A DNA stretch of 64,000 nucleotides from JAJDZL01 sp965220665 (GTDB lineage: Bacteria > Pseudomonadota > Gammaproteobacteria > Arenicellales > JAJDZL01), in NCBI GenBank assembly GCA_965220665.1, contig CBDCQQ010000005.1, positions 372,001-436,000 of the forward strand. Reading direction: 5' to 3'. The notes beneath the pieces were generated by a model. That model had not been told where the DNA came from, did no database searches, and saw only the letters and a program-made list of their open reading frames with translations. A program made the position numbers and the translations under genes. Shown here one piece after another: positions 8,678 to 18,186 of the stretch (within the stretch, counting starts at the first letter, position 1; each line of letters starts with the position of its first letter).

Positions 8678-10057
8678 ATGACACAGGGGAAAATTGTTGA
8701 AATTATCGGAGCCGTCGTTGATGTGGAATTTCCACGCGCGGAAGTTCCAAAAGTATACGATGCACTCAAAGTTGACCAGACAGATTTAACGCTGGAAGTT
8801 CAGCAACAGATGGGAGACGGTATTGTGCGTACGATTGCGATGGGGTCTAGCGACGGTTTGCAGCGCGGACTGTCGGTAACCAATACTGGTCAACCCATTT
8901 TGGTACCAGTTGGTGAGCCGACTCTCGGCAGAATTATGAACGTGCTCGGCGAACCGGTTGATGAGGCGGGACCCGTCGAATCTGAAAACCACTGGCCAAT
9001 TCACCGCAAGGCACCTGGCTTCACTGATCAGGCAACCGCTGTTGAAATTCTCGAAACTGGAATTAAGGTGATCGACCTGATCATGCCGATCGCCAAGGGT
9101 GGTAAGATTGGACTGTTCGGCGGTGCTGGTGTTGGTAAGACCGTGACACTGATGGAACTGATTCGTAACATTGCGATCGAACACGCCGGTTTTTCCGTGT
9201 TCGCAGGTGTAGGTGAGCGAACCCGTGAAGGCAATGACTTCTACCACGAAATGCGAGAAGCCGATGTCCTCAATAAAGTGGCTCTCGTTTATGGTCAGAT
9301 GAATGAACCACCTGGAAACCGTCTGCGGGTAGGTCTGGCAGGTTTGACCATTTCTGAATATTTTCGGGATGAAGGCCGCGACGTACTACTCTTTATCGAC
9401 AACATCTATCGCTATACATTAGCGGGCGTGGAAGTGTCAGCACTACTTGGGCGTATGCCATCTGCAGTGGGTTATCAGCCCACTCTTGCAGCGGAAATGG
9501 GTATCTTGCAGGAACGCATTACATCCACTCGAACCGGCTCGATTACTTCGTTCCAGGCTGTCTATGTCCCGGCAGACGACCTGACCGACCCTTCGCCAGC
9601 GACCACATTTGCTCACCTTGATGCAACGCTGGTGCTGTCTCGACAGATTGCTGAACTTGGAATATACCCTGCGGTTGATCCGTTAGACTCAACCAGCCGA
9701 CAGTTGGATCCATTGGTTGTCGGGCAGGAGCACTATGACACAGCTCGTGCAGTACAGGGGACCTTGCAGCGGTATAAGGAACTTCGCGACATCATTGCGA
9801 TTTTGGGAATGGATGAGTTGTCCGAAGAGGATAAACAGACTGTCTCGCGCGCACGCAAAATTCAGCGTTTCCTGTCTCAACCATTCTTCGTTGCAGAAAC
9901 ATTTACTGGCAGTGCTGGAAAGTACGTTTCATTGGCAGACACCATCAAAGGTTTCCAGGGCATTGTTGATGGTGAATACGATCAAATTCCTGAACAGGCT
10001 TTTTACATGGTCGGTCCAATTGAAGAAGTCGTTGAAGCGCATCAGAAGGCTGCATAG
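8678..10057 (+). CDS. atpD: ATP synthase F1 subunit beta
   Basis: Beta holds the three catalytic sites that make ATP. The 459-residue protein has the P-loop GGAGVGKT near residue 149, the catalytic Glu region AGVGERTREGNDFY, the DNIYRYTLAG Walker B segment and the ALLGRMPSAVGYQPTLA signature. IYRYT in place of IFRFT is the form common in gammaproteobacteria. Start ATG follows AATAAGAGGACATC, a good ribosome site. Confidence 0.98.
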   Translation: MTQGKIVEIIGAVVDVEFPRAEVPKVYDALKVDQTDLTLEVQQQMGDGIVRTIAMGSSDGLQRGLSVTNTGQPILVPVGEPTLGRIMNVLGEPVDEAGPVESENHWPIHRKAPGFTDQATAVEILETGIKVIDLIMPIAKGGKIGLFGGAGVGKTVTLMELIRNIAIEHAGFSVFAGVGERTREGNDFYHEMREADVLNKVALVYGQMNEPPGNRLRVGLAGLTISEYFRDEGRDVLLFIDNIYRYTLAGVEVSALLGRMPSAVGYQPTLAAEMGILQERITSTRTGSITSFQAVYVPADDLTDPSPATTFAHLDATLVLSRQIAELGIYPAVDPLDSTSRQLDPLVVGQEHYDTARAVQGTLQRYKELRDIIAILGMDELSEEDKQTVSRARKIQRFLSQPFFVAETFTGSAGKYVSLADTIKGFQGIVDGEYDQIPEQAFYMVGPIEEVVEAHQKAA

Positions 10058-10087
10058 TCAGTCAGTACAAATTGATTGGATAGAGAA

Positions 10088-10507
10088 ATGTCAACAATCG
10101 CAGTAGAAATAGTCAGCGCAGAAGAGGCCATATGGTCCGGGAGCGGTACTATGGTCTATGCGCCCGCTGAAATGGGTGAAGTGGGAATTGCACCCCAGCA
10201 TGCACCACTTTTGACTCGACTAAAGCCCGGAGAAGTCCGGGTACAGCAGGAAAATGGAGAAGAACAGTTTTTCTACGTTTCCGGTGGCTTGCTCGAAATT
10301 CAGCCACATGTCGTGACAGTCCTTTCCGATACTGCTCTTCGCGCAGCTGACCTTGACGAAGCAAAAGCGCAGGAAGCCATAAAGCAGGCAGAACGAGACC
10401 TGCAGGAAAAAACTTCGGAAATGGAGTTGGCAAAAGCCAAAGCAGAACTGGTCCAAGCAGTTGCGCAATTGCGGGCTGTAGAGAAGCTTCGAAAAACTGC
10501 TCGTTAG
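10088..10507 (+). CDS. atpC: ATP synthase F1 subunit epsilon
   Basis: Epsilon joins gamma to the c-ring and inhibits ATP hydrolysis through its C-terminal helices. From ATG at 10088 it has 139 residues, like E. coli (139). A longer frame from TTG at 10076 exists but would add only MDRE and fits less well. The N-terminal beta-sandwich (EIVSAEEAIWSG, GEVGIAPQHAPLL) and the C-terminal two-helix region rich in Ala, Glu and Lys are evident. It is the last atp gene. Confidence 0.95.
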   Translation: MSTIAVEIVSAEEAIWSGSGTMVYAPAEMGEVGIAPQHAPLLTRLKPGEVRVQQENGEEQFFYVSGGLLEIQPHVVTVLSDTALRAADLDEAKAQEAIKQAERDLQEKTSEMELAKAKAELVQAVAQLRAVEKLRKTAR

Positions 10508-10574
10508 CGGCCGTAGATCACCTCGGGTCAGAGTGTTTGTCATTGTTCAAACCTTTGGCGACTTGGAGTCCTGA

Positions 10575-11972
10575 TTGACATCGACTGAAGTCATCATTCT
10601 TGCAGGCGGTCAGGGAGTGCGGATGCACTCCAATCGACCAAAATCTCTTCAGGAATTGGGTGGACAACCCATGATTCGGTATATCGTCAACAGCGTAAAA
10701 AACGCAGGTGTCGACAAAATTCATATCGTGTATGGGGAGAACGGCCACCAAATTCGGGAGAGTGTTCCTGACAACTGCATAAACTGGGTACTGCAGTCAG
10801 CACCGCTTGGCACCGGACACGCCGTTCAACAGGCCATCCCTCATATCGACATTGAGTCTACGGTTTGCGTTCTGTACGGTGACATCCCTCTAGTTCAAGC
10901 TAATACTGTAAGTCGGCTCATTGAACTGGCAAACACGCACTCGCTATCCGTACTAACAGTAGAACTCGACAATCCGACAGGCTACGGACGTATCAAGCGC
11001 GATGACGCGGGTGTGCTACAGCGAATTGTTGAAGAGAAAGATACAGCACCAGAGGAACGGCAGATTAGGGAAGTCAATGCTGGACCTCTAGCTGTTAAAG
11101 CGAAGTTACTAGCGCGTTGGCTGAAATTGCTGGATAACAAAAACGCACAAAGCGAGTATTATTTGACAGACATTATCAAACATGCGGTTTCCGAAGGTAT
11201 CGTTGTTGCATTATGTCAGGCTAATGACTTGCTTGAAACTGTTGGTGTAAATAGCAGGTTGGACCAGGCTCAACTCGAACGAGCATTGCAAATGAGAAAC
11301 GCTGAACAACTCATGAAAGAAGGCGTGCATGTTGTCGATCCCGCCAGATTCGACCTGCGCGGAAACTGCACTGCCGGGAAAGACTGCCGTATTGATGCAA
11401 ATGTCCTACTGGAAGGTGATGTGACGCTGGACGACGACGTCAGTATTGCATCAAACTGTGTGGTTCGAGACAGCAAGTTAGGGCCTGGGGTGGAAATAAA
11501 ACCATTCTCTTCAGTTGAAGGCGCTGAGATTAGTGAAGGCTGTACCGTTGGCCCATTTGCTCGAATTCGTCCAGGTACAGTCATCGGCAAGAACTCCAGA
11601 GTCGGAAATTATGTCGAAATTAAGGCATCGATCATTGGTGAAGATACCAAAATCAATCACCTTGCCTACATTGGAGATGCACACATCGGAAATCATGTAA
11701 ATATTGGCGCCGGTGTAATAACCTGTAATTTCGATGGAAAAAGAAAACATCAAACATATATTGGTGATCATGCGTTTGTCGGATCAAATTCCACACTGGT
11801 TGCACCGCTTGAAGTTCAGGAATATGCGTTTATCGGTGCCGGTTCGACAATTTCAAGGAATGTCAACTCGGGTGAACTGGTTGTTGAGCGCGGTGAAGTT
11901 CGAAGAATCAAGAACAGACATGCACCAAAAAATGGGCGTAAGTCCCGAATATCTGGAAAATCAGCAGGTTAA
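10575..11972 (+). CDS. glmU: Bifunctional GlcNAc-1-P uridyltransferase / glucosamine-1-P acetyltransferase
   Basis: GlmU makes UDP-GlcNAc from glucosamine-1-phosphate for peptidoglycan and LPS. The N-terminal Rossmann pyrophosphorylase domain (about 1-230) has the nucleotide-binding signature LAGGQGVRM with the lysine of RPKSL. The C-terminal part (about 250-440) is a left-handed beta-helix of hexapeptide repeats with the acetyl-CoA site around NIGAGVITCNFDG. The 465 residues match the family. A stop codon lies just before TTG at 10575 and no ATG fits, so a TTG start is likely. The position between atpC and glmS is the common gammaproteobacterial arrangement. Confidence 0.97.
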   Translation: MTSTEVIILAGGQGVRMHSNRPKSLQELGGQPMIRYIVNSVKNAGVDKIHIVYGENGHQIRESVPDNCINWVLQSAPLGTGHAVQQAIPHIDIESTVCVLYGDIPLVQANTVSRLIELANTHSLSVLTVELDNPTGYGRIKRDDAGVLQRIVEEKDTAPEERQIREVNAGPLAVKAKLLARWLKLLDNKNAQSEYYLTDIIKHAVSEGIVVALCQANDLLETVGVNSRLDQAQLERALQMRNAEQLMKEGVHVVDPARFDLRGNCTAGKDCRIDANVLLEGDVTLDDDVSIASNCVVRDSKLGPGVEIKPFSSVEGAEISEGCTVGPFARIRPGTVIGKNSRVGNYVEIKASIIGEDTKINHLAYIGDAHIGNHVNIGAGVITCNFDGKRKHQTYIGDHAFVGSNSTLVAPLEVQEYAFIGAGSTISRNVNSGELVVERGEVRRIKNRHAPKNGRKSRISGKSAG

Positions 11973-11992
11973 CTGGGGAGATTAATCAGCAA

Positions 11993-13831
11993 ATGTGCGG
12001 AATAATTGGAGCAATTTCCAATTCCAATGTTGTACCAACCCTGGTCAACAGCATGCGGTTAATGGAGTATCGAGGATACGATTCTTCGGGCATTGCAGTC
12101 ATAAACCCTGAAGGTGACCTGGACCGGCGTCGATGTGTTGGTAAAGTTGAGAAACTTGCCGAGTCGCTAAGCAACGGCAGTCAACTGAGTGGATCAATTG
12201 GGATTGGACACACGCGCTGGGCAACACATGGCGCAGCCGAAGAGCGAAATGCTCATCCTATCGCGTGTAGAGATGAAATTGCCGTCGTCTGCAATGGCAT
12301 TATTGAAAACTACGAAGTATTGAAGGATCAGCACCAGACCGATGGAGTCGTTTACGACTCCGAAACTGACACCGAGGTGATTGTCCACGAAATTCTAGGT
12401 GGCATCAACAGCGGACTTGATCTTCATGCTGCAGTCTCTGGTACAGTGGCGAAACTGGAAGGCTCATTTGCTTTCGCTGCGCTGTCTGTTGCAGACCCTG
12501 AAAAAATAGTGGTTGCCAAGCGCGGCAGCCCGCTTCTAATCGGTCTTGGTAACGATGAAGTCTTCATTGCGTCTGATGCCATCGCACTAGCAAAAATTGC
12601 AAAGACGATCATTGTGCTGGAAAATGGTGAAACAGCAGTTGTTTCGAGGACGTCCGGGCCAGTCATTTTTGACAAGGACGGAAATGAGGTCCATCGAGTA
12701 GACCAATTAATTCCAATTCGGGCGGAATTGATTGATTTAGCTCATCACTCTCATTACATGCATAAGGAGATATTTGAACAGGGCTCGGTGGTAGCGAACA
12801 CCCTTTCTGAACGAATCACCGATGATCGGATCAATGAAATCGCTACGTTTGGAGATATGGCACCTGCAATATTTGAGAAAGTCAGAGCCGTTCGCATCCT
12901 CGCCTGCGGTACCAGTTACTATGCTGGTATGATCGGTAAAATTTGGCTGGAATCACTAAATATACCTTGCGAAGCTGAAATCGCCAGCGAATTTCGATAT
13001 CGAAAACCTTTCGTTCCGGATGAGTGTCTGGTAGTACTCCTCTCTCAATCCGGTGAAACTGCCGATACTCTCGCCGCTCAGGAACACGCGGCAAATTTGG
13101 GTTACAAGTATTCCCTATCAATCTGCAACTCACCTGCAAGTTCACTTACCCGGGTGACTGACCTTGTGTTGCATACAAAAGCCGGACCTGAAATTTCTGT
13201 TGCGTCAACTAAAGCATTTACAGCTCAACTGGTTTCATTGATGCTGCTGACGATCGCCCTTGCCAAACGCAGAGGATTCACTGCTGAGCAGGAGGCGGAA
13301 ATTGTTCATGAGCTTCGTGCGTTGCCTGCTCGAATTGAAGCAGTGCTGCAAATGGACAGTCAGATTGCCAGACTTGCAGAAAATTTCGCGAATAAAGATC
13401 ACGTGCTGCTACTGGGACGCGGCACCCATTTTCCAATTGCTCTAGAAGGCGCATTGAAGCTGAAGGAGATATCATACATCCATGCAGATGCTTATCCCGC
13501 GGGTGAGTTAAAACATGGACCATTGGCATTAATTGATGAAAAAATGCCGACCATAGCGGTGGCGCCGAATAATCATCTGCTGAGCAAGCTCAAATCCAAT
13601 ATTCAGGAGGTAAGAGCCCGGGGCGGAAAACTCTATGTGTTTACCGATTCTGGCACTGAAATGAAAAGTGATGAGCTGATTGAGGTGTTTGAGGTCGTTC
13701 GAGCGGGTCCTTATACTTCACCCATCGTTCACGCAATTGCATTGCAACTTCTCGCTTATCACGTTGCAATCATCAAGGGTACTGACGTCGACAACCCCAG
13801 AAATTTAGCCAAGTCTGTTACCGTAGAATAA
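11993..13831 (+). CDS. glmS: Glutamine-fructose-6-phosphate aminotransferase (isomerizing)
   Basis: GlmS makes glucosamine-6-phosphate from fructose-6-phosphate and glutamine, the first step to UDP-GlcNAc. The Ntn-type glutaminase domain begins MCGIIGAIS with the catalytic Cys2 exposed after Met removal. Two SIS sugar-isomerase domains follow (about 290-430 and 460-600), with the SQSGETADTLAAQ phosphate-binding loop and the canonical C-terminus DNPRNLAKSVTVE. Length 612, as in the family. It starts 20 bp after glmU, so co-transcription is likely. I saw no glmS ribozyme, as expected for this group. Confidence 0.98.
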   Translation: MCGIIGAISNSNVVPTLVNSMRLMEYRGYDSSGIAVINPEGDLDRRRCVGKVEKLAESLSNGSQLSGSIGIGHTRWATHGAAEERNAHPIACRDEIAVVCNGIIENYEVLKDQHQTDGVVYDSETDTEVIVHEILGGINSGLDLHAAVSGTVAKLEGSFAFAALSVADPEKIVVAKRGSPLLIGLGNDEVFIASDAIALAKIAKTIIVLENGETAVVSRTSGPVIFDKDGNEVHRVDQLIPIRAELIDLAHHSHYMHKEIFEQGSVVANTLSERITDDRINEIATFGDMAPAIFEKVRAVRILACGTSYYAGMIGKIWLESLNIPCEAEIASEFRYRKPFVPDECLVVLLSQSGETADTLAAQEHAANLGYKYSLSICNSPASSLTRVTDLVLHTKAGPEISVASTKAFTAQLVSLMLLTIALAKRRGFTAEQEAEIVHELRALPARIEAVLQMDSQIARLAENFANKDHVLLLGRGTHFPIALEGALKLKEISYIHADAYPAGELKHGPLALIDEKMPTIAVAPNNHLLSKLKSNIQEVRARGGKLYVFTDSGTEMKSDELIEVFEVVRAGPYTSPIVHAIALQLLAYHVAIIKGTDVDNPRNLAKSVTVE

Positions 13832-14105
13832 CTTTGGCGTGCCAATAATTGTCGTGCCACACAGCAGCATTCCATTTCTTTGATTCGATCAGTAGGGTAT
13901 CCATAGATCGCACTAGAGTTTCCACCGACCGAGTTCGACAAGCTACACCAGTGTCATTGGCTGTTGAATGCAGAACACCAGAAAGCATGGCTTTCATTGC
14001 GATCTGTATCGTGTTTCCAGTTTCTACAATTTGCATGATTGATCAGTACAAATTCGACCACTTGCAAGTTACTCTTGAGCCTTCCTGACTAATTTTTAGA
14101 TTCCG

Positions 14106-14684
14106 ATGAATAAAGTGCCTGACGGTTTTGAATCTTTGCCAGATGATCTGCCCATTCCGATCGATGACGGCGCTTGTGATCATCTGCTCAATATGAAACT
14201 TCCAGACTTGCCACTCAGGTCAACATCCCGGGAAAAGGTAAACCTCGCATCAATAATCAATAGAGTGGTGCTTTACTGTTACCCAATGACTGGAGTACCC
14301 GGCATTGCACTTCCTGATGGATGGGATGACATTCCAGGAGCTAGGGGGTGTACCCCTCAAAGCCTGGCGTACCGGGAACATCATGATGAAATTGAAACAC
14401 TTGGAGCAAATGTATTTGGCATCAGCACCCAATCGACGGATTACCAATTTGAAATGGTGGGAAGACTCCGCTTACCCTATCAGGTTTTGAGCGATCATCA
14501 GCTTGAATTTGCTTCGGCGCTGAATATTCCGACATTCTCAGTTGAGGGGAAAACGCTGATGAAGAGGGTTACATTAATTGCCAATGATGGATCAATTGAA
14601 GCGGTTCACTATCCCATCTTTCCAAGTGACACCGACCCCCACTGGGTGATACAGTTTCTCACCAATAACCCGCTTGTGAAGTAA
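14106..14684 (+). CDS. Peroxiredoxin / redoxin-family thiol peroxidase
   Basis: A thioredoxin-fold protein expected to reduce peroxides in the cytoplasm. The 192-residue product has a beta-strand RVVLYCYPMTGVPG at the position of the usual peroxiredoxin active-site loop, and a conserved Cys in IPGARGCTPQSLAYREHH. Here the active-site PxxTxxC is modified: no Cys follows the PMTGVPG turn, and the only nearby Cys is in GARGCTPQ, the pattern of a recognised redoxin subgroup. FGISTQSTDYQFE and the LPYQVLSD segment are typical of AhpC/TSA folds. No export signal is seen. The gene is single, flanked by a terminator-like hairpin downstream. Substrate and reductant are unknown. Confidence 0.75.
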   Translation: MNKVPDGFESLPDDLPIPIDDGACDHLLNMKLPDLPLRSTSREKVNLASIINRVVLYCYPMTGVPGIALPDGWDDIPGARGCTPQSLAYREHHDEIETLGANVFGISTQSTDYQFEMVGRLRLPYQVLSDHQLEFASALNIPTFSVEGKTLMKRVTLIANDGSIEAVHYPIFPSDTDPHWVIQFLTNNPLVK

Positions 14685-14721
14685 CGATCTCTAGCGAATT
14701 GAGCAATCGTTATTGAAAGAG

Positions 14722-14756
14722 GAATCCCCTGCCGAGCAATCCTTGACAGGGGATTC
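14722..14756. terminator. Hairpin terminator after the peroxiredoxin gene
   Basis: GAATCCCCTG and CAGGGGATTC form a perfect 10-bp stem around a 15-base loop, followed on the plus strand by TTTACTTG. It lies between convergent genes and may act on both strands, though the U-tract is short. Confidence 0.6.
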
Positions 14757-14769
14757 TTTACTTGTGTTA

Positions 14770-14797
14770 AACCGTCAGTTCACAAAAACTGACGGTT
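14770..14797. terminator. Second convergent-gene hairpin
   Basis: AACCGTCAGTT and AACTGACGGTT pair perfectly over 11 bp around a six-base loop. It sits just past the stop of the minus-strand small membrane gene and probably ends the amt transcript or stabilises its 3' end. There is no long U-run. Confidence 0.5.
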
Positions 14798-14810
14798 CCT
14801 GTCAGCCAAT

Positions 14811-14993
14811 TTAGCTGTACTTGTCGTCCTCCTCCCTAAGGCGATTAGCCTCGCTACGCAACTGGGCTATGTGCCAGGCAACCCAGAAAACGACGCCAGC
14901 GATTACTAACAGGAACTCAGTCCCTACAAAGGGATAAACCGGACCGATTTCAGCAATAGTGCCTGCCCAGTCCGTAAAATCACCTGTGGTCAT
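14811..14993 (-). CDS. Small membrane protein downstream of the ammonium transporter
   Basis: A 60-residue protein with one clear transmembrane segment (FVGTEFLLVIAGVVFWVAWH, about 23-42) and a charged C-terminal tail (LRSEANRLREEDDKYS), suggesting a cytoplasmic helix. It has a strong ribosome site, GGAGG nine bases before ATG. It lies only 24 bp behind the amt gene on the same strand, so the two are very likely co-transcribed. I do not know a named family. A role as an accessory or regulatory subunit of the transporter is an inference from position only. Confidence 0.7.
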   Translation of the reverse strand: MTTGDFTDWAGTIAEIGPVYPFVGTEFLLVIAGVVFWVAWHIAQLRSEANRLREEDDKYS

Positions 14994-15017
14994 ATCAGTG
15001 TACCTCCAATGATAAGG

Positions 15018-16376
15018 TTAGCTGCTCTTGGCAGCGTTTTCTGCTTCGATGATTGCCGCTTCTTCGGCATCCATCAATTCCTGCGTTGCGGTATCCAATC
15101 CAGCAATTTCAACAGATGGTGGAATCCGCAGTATGCCCAGACCATTCAAAATCTTGGCGATAACCCAACCTGGCAAGAATCCGAGCACACCAAACATGAT
15201 GATTGCACCAAGAATCTGTCCAATTGGATTGATCGTCGCAAAACTCGGGTCGGGAGATGATGGATAACCCCAGAGCATGAAACCGCAAACCACCACACCG
15301 AAGAATCCGGCATAGCCGTGAACGGCAACCGCACCGACTGCATCATCAATCTTGAACCTACGCTCAACATAGTAGTGCATCTTGTACATGAAGATCACGC
15401 CCACGATTGCGATGAACATGGCTTGGATTGGGTGATACAAGTCGTTTCCGGCAGATGCCGCGATAATACCTGCGAGACCTGATGAATAAGTCCAAAAGGC
15501 ATCACCTTTTGAGACCCAATATCCAGCCAACAGTCCGCCTGACAGAGACATCAGGAAGTTAAGCGTAATCGCACTCAGTGTTGTTGGGGCAAGATAGATG
15601 TTGGTCGCGGAGAAGAATTCACCGTCACCTGCCTGAATATCCCAGATCGGTACATTACAGGCAACGTAAAAACCCCAGAATCCGGTATAGATGAGAAACA
15701 GTCCGATTGCAACCAACCACGGATTTCTTGGGTTAATGTTGCGAGGCGTCCCATCTGCAGCAAACTTGCCGATTCGTGGACCGAGTACAAACAGCACACC
15801 CAAGGCGAAACCACCTGCAATTGCATGAATCACTCCAGACGCATAGGCATCGTGATAACCCAGCAACTGAACCATCCAGCCACCAGAATGCCATCCCCAG
15901 GCAGCATCAATAATCCAGAATACAGACCCGATAGCCACCGCCAAAATCCAGAATCCGCCCGATTGAATTCGTTCAATTACCGAACCAGACACAATCGAAG
16001 CCGCTGTCCATGAGAAGAGCAAAAATGCTGCCCAGAACACACCGTTAATGCGCTCCCAGCCATCAGCACCTGCACCCATATGGGTTCCCATCAGCTGACT
16101 CCAGGGCTCAGCATGCGGAGATTCAACGATGCCACCGGTGATCCAAGGCCCGTTGGGAAAGGCAAAATAAATCCACCAGCCGAAAAAGAAAAATGTAATT
16201 GTCACCAGCGGAATCAGCATTGTGTTCTTCATCAATGTATGAATGTGGTTTTTTCGGCGAGACGCGCCGACTTCATACATACAGAAGCCAATGTGAATCA
16301 AGAACATGATGACAACCGTAAGCCAATAGTAAAACTCAGTAAATATTACTATCAGTGCTCCTAATTGGTCATCCAT
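15018..16376 (-). CDS. amt: Ammonium transporter (Amt/Rh family)
   Basis: A polytopic inner-membrane protein of 452 residues with about eleven hydrophobic segments, expected to conduct ammonium. The twin histidines of the Amt pore are recognisable in SGVIHAIAGGFALG and AVAVHGYAGFFGV. The sequence is divergent from E. coli AmtB: it lacks a signal peptide and starts MDDQLGALIVIFTEFYYW. Start ATG follows GAGGAGG. The C-terminal tail (about 30 residues) is acidic and alanine-rich. No glnK gene is beside it; a small membrane protein takes the adjacent position instead. Confidence 0.88.
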   Translation of the reverse strand: MDDQLGALIVIFTEFYYWLTVVIMFLIHIGFCMYEVGASRRKNHIHTLMKNTMLIPLVTITFFFFGWWIYFAFPNGPWITGGIVESPHAEPWSQLMGTHMGAGADGWERINGVFWAAFLLFSWTAASIVSGSVIERIQSGGFWILAVAIGSVFWIIDAAWGWHSGGWMVQLLGYHDAYASGVIHAIAGGFALGVLFVLGPRIGKFAADGTPRNINPRNPWLVAIGLFLIYTGFWGFYVACNVPIWDIQAGDGEFFSATNIYLAPTTLSAITLNFLMSLSGGLLAGYWVSKGDAFWTYSSGLAGIIAASAGNDLYHPIQAMFIAIVGVIFMYKMHYYVERRFKIDDAVGAVAVHGYAGFFGVVVCGFMLWGYPSSPDPSFATINPIGQILGAIIMFGVLGFLPGWVIAKILNGLGILRIPPSVEIAGLDTATQELMDAEEAAIIEAENAAKSS

Positions 16377-16527
16377 AGTCTACTACCTCCTCAAGTGTTC
16401 GACATGAACCTCCCTGCGTTATTTATTAATTATCTCGGAGGCGTCAGGGATCCACCCCGATTTAACTCATCAGATTCAATTGTACACCAAATTTTTTCGA
16501 TACCTCGTAACCCGGCTGAGCAGGAAA

Positions 16528-18186
16528 TCAGTCGATATGCTCGTATTCCACATCGCTCGTTTCAAGGTCCATCGCAGCACTGATCAGTGCTCTCGTGTAC
16601 GGTTCCTGCGGGTTGTTGTAGATATTTTCTGTTGCACCCTGTTCAACAACCCGCCCGAATTGCATAACCACCACAGAACTCGACATTGCGCGCACTACCG
16701 AAAGGTCGTGACTGATGAATAGATAAGCCAGTGCGTGGGTTTCCTGAAGATTTCTCAATAATTCAATGATTTGTGACTGAACTGATCGGTCGAGTGCAGA
16801 TGTCGGCTCGTCCAATACAACAAACCTGGGCTTTAGAATCATCGCCCTCGCAATCGCTATCCGTTGTCGCTGGCCACCTGAAAATTCATGGGGATATCGA
16901 TGCCGGGTGTCCACATCCAGTTCAACTTCCCTTAGAACTTCAACAACGCGATCATCACGATCGGATTTTGTCATCTCCCGATGATGTACTTTCAGTCCCT
17001 CTGCGATAATATCGGCGACTGTCATTCTGGGACTCAGACTGCTGTATGGGTCCTGAAATACTATCTGCATGCTTTTTCTCATATCTCGCAGTTCTTTTGT
17101 CGTTCGGCCCTGAATTTCATTACCCAGAAATCGAATACTTCCGCGGCTTGAAATCAGTCGCAACATCGCCAATGCCAATGAGGTTTTCCCAGAACCCGAT
17201 TCACCTACAACACCCACGGTTTCTCCGGCCCGAATGGTAATGTTGACATCATCCACTGCCTTGACGTAGTCTACCACCTTTCGCAACACTCCCTTACGAA
17301 TCGGGTACCAGACTCTCAATGAGTCGAGCTCAGCAACAACTGATGCCGATTCGGCAGGTTGTCCTCCACGACCGGATGGCTCTGCCGCCAGTAACATCTT
17401 GGTATAGTCATGCTCAGGGGAGTCAAAGATTTGATTCTTGGTTCCTGTCTCCACGAATTTACCGTTCCGCATGACGCAGATTCTATCGGCAAGTTTGCGC
17501 ACAATATTCAGGTCATGACTGATGAGCAGCATCGACATGCCCAACTGCTGCTGTATATCTAGCAGCAGTTCCAGAATTTCCGCCTGAATGGTGACATCCA
17601 GCGCGGTGGTCGGTTCGTCAGCGATCAGCAATCCCGGTTCATTTGCCAGCGCCATCGCAATCATCACGCGCTGGCGCTGTCCGCCCGAAAGTTGATGTGG
17701 ATAAGCATCCAATCGCTGTCTGGCATTACGGATCTTGACCAATTCAAGCAACTCCAATGACCGGTCTCGGGCATCCGTCTTGCTCATGCCGCGATGAAGA
17801 ATCAGCGACTCACTGATTTGCTTGGAGATGGTATGCAGAGGATTGAGTGATGTTTGTGGCTCTTGAAAAATCATCCCAATCTTATCACCTCGATAGGTTT
17901 CAAGAACATTGCGCTCAGCACCTATAAGCTCCTCACCGTCATAGGTGATGCTTCCGCTAGGATGGTATGCAGTTGGATAGGGCAAAAGTTGAATGATTGA
18001 TAGTGCTGAAACTGATTTTCCAGAACCGCTTTCACCAACAATTGCTACAGTCTCGCCGTGATGGATATCAAACGAAACTTTTTTTACAGCATGGGTAACG
18101 CTGGCGACCGTTTTGAACGATACCGATAGATTGCTCACCCGTACCAGACAGGCGGACTGATTCGGACTAGTTGAATTCTCTCTCAT
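16528..18186 (-). CDS. yejF: Peptide ABC transporter, tandem ATPase (YejF type)
   Basis: Cytoplasmic energy-coupling subunit of the Yej peptide importer, with two complete ABC ATPase domains in one chain of 552 residues. First domain: Walker A GESGSGKSVSALS near residue 52, signature LSGGQRQRVMIAM, Walker B LLIADEPTTALD. Second domain: GESGSGKTSLALA near 330, FSGGQRQRIAIARAM, FVVLDEPTSALDRS. The oligopeptide-type C-terminal segment is present. It overlaps the end of yejE by four bases and is the last gene of the operon. In E. coli this transporter takes up microcin C and peptides. Confidence 0.93.
   Translation of the reverse strand: MRENSTSPNQSACLVRVSNLSVSFKTVASVTHAVKKVSFDIHHGETVAIVGESGSGKSVSALSIIQLLPYPTAYHPSGSITYDGEELIGAERNVLETYRGDKIGMIFQEPQTSLNPLHTISKQISESLILHRGMSKTDARDRSLELLELVKIRNARQRLDAYPHQLSGGQRQRVMIAMALANEPGLLIADEPTTALDVTIQAEILELLLDIQQQLGMSMLLISHDLNIVRKLADRICVMRNGKFVETGTKNQIFDSPEHDYTKMLLAAEPSGRGGQPAESASVVAELDSLRVWYPIRKGVLRKVVDYVKAVDDVNITIRAGETVGVVGESGSGKTSLALAMLRLISSRGSIRFLGNEIQGRTTKELRDMRKSMQIVFQDPYSSLSPRMTVADIIAEGLKVHHREMTKSDRDDRVVEVLREVELDVDTRHRYPHEFSGGQRQRIAIARAMILKPRFVVLDEPTSALDRSVQSQIIELLRNLQETHALAYLFISHDLSVVRAMSSSVVVMQFGRVVEQGATENIYNNPQEPYTRALISAAMDLETSDVEYEHID

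Noticed and set aside
10076..10087. Upstream TTG start for atpC
   Set aside because: The family length and the ATG at 10088 argue against adding four residues.
13849..14088. 79-codon plus-strand frame and an opposing 72-codon frame between glmS and the peroxiredoxin gene
   Set aside because: Neither has a ribosome site or family resemblance; the region is better read as intergenic.
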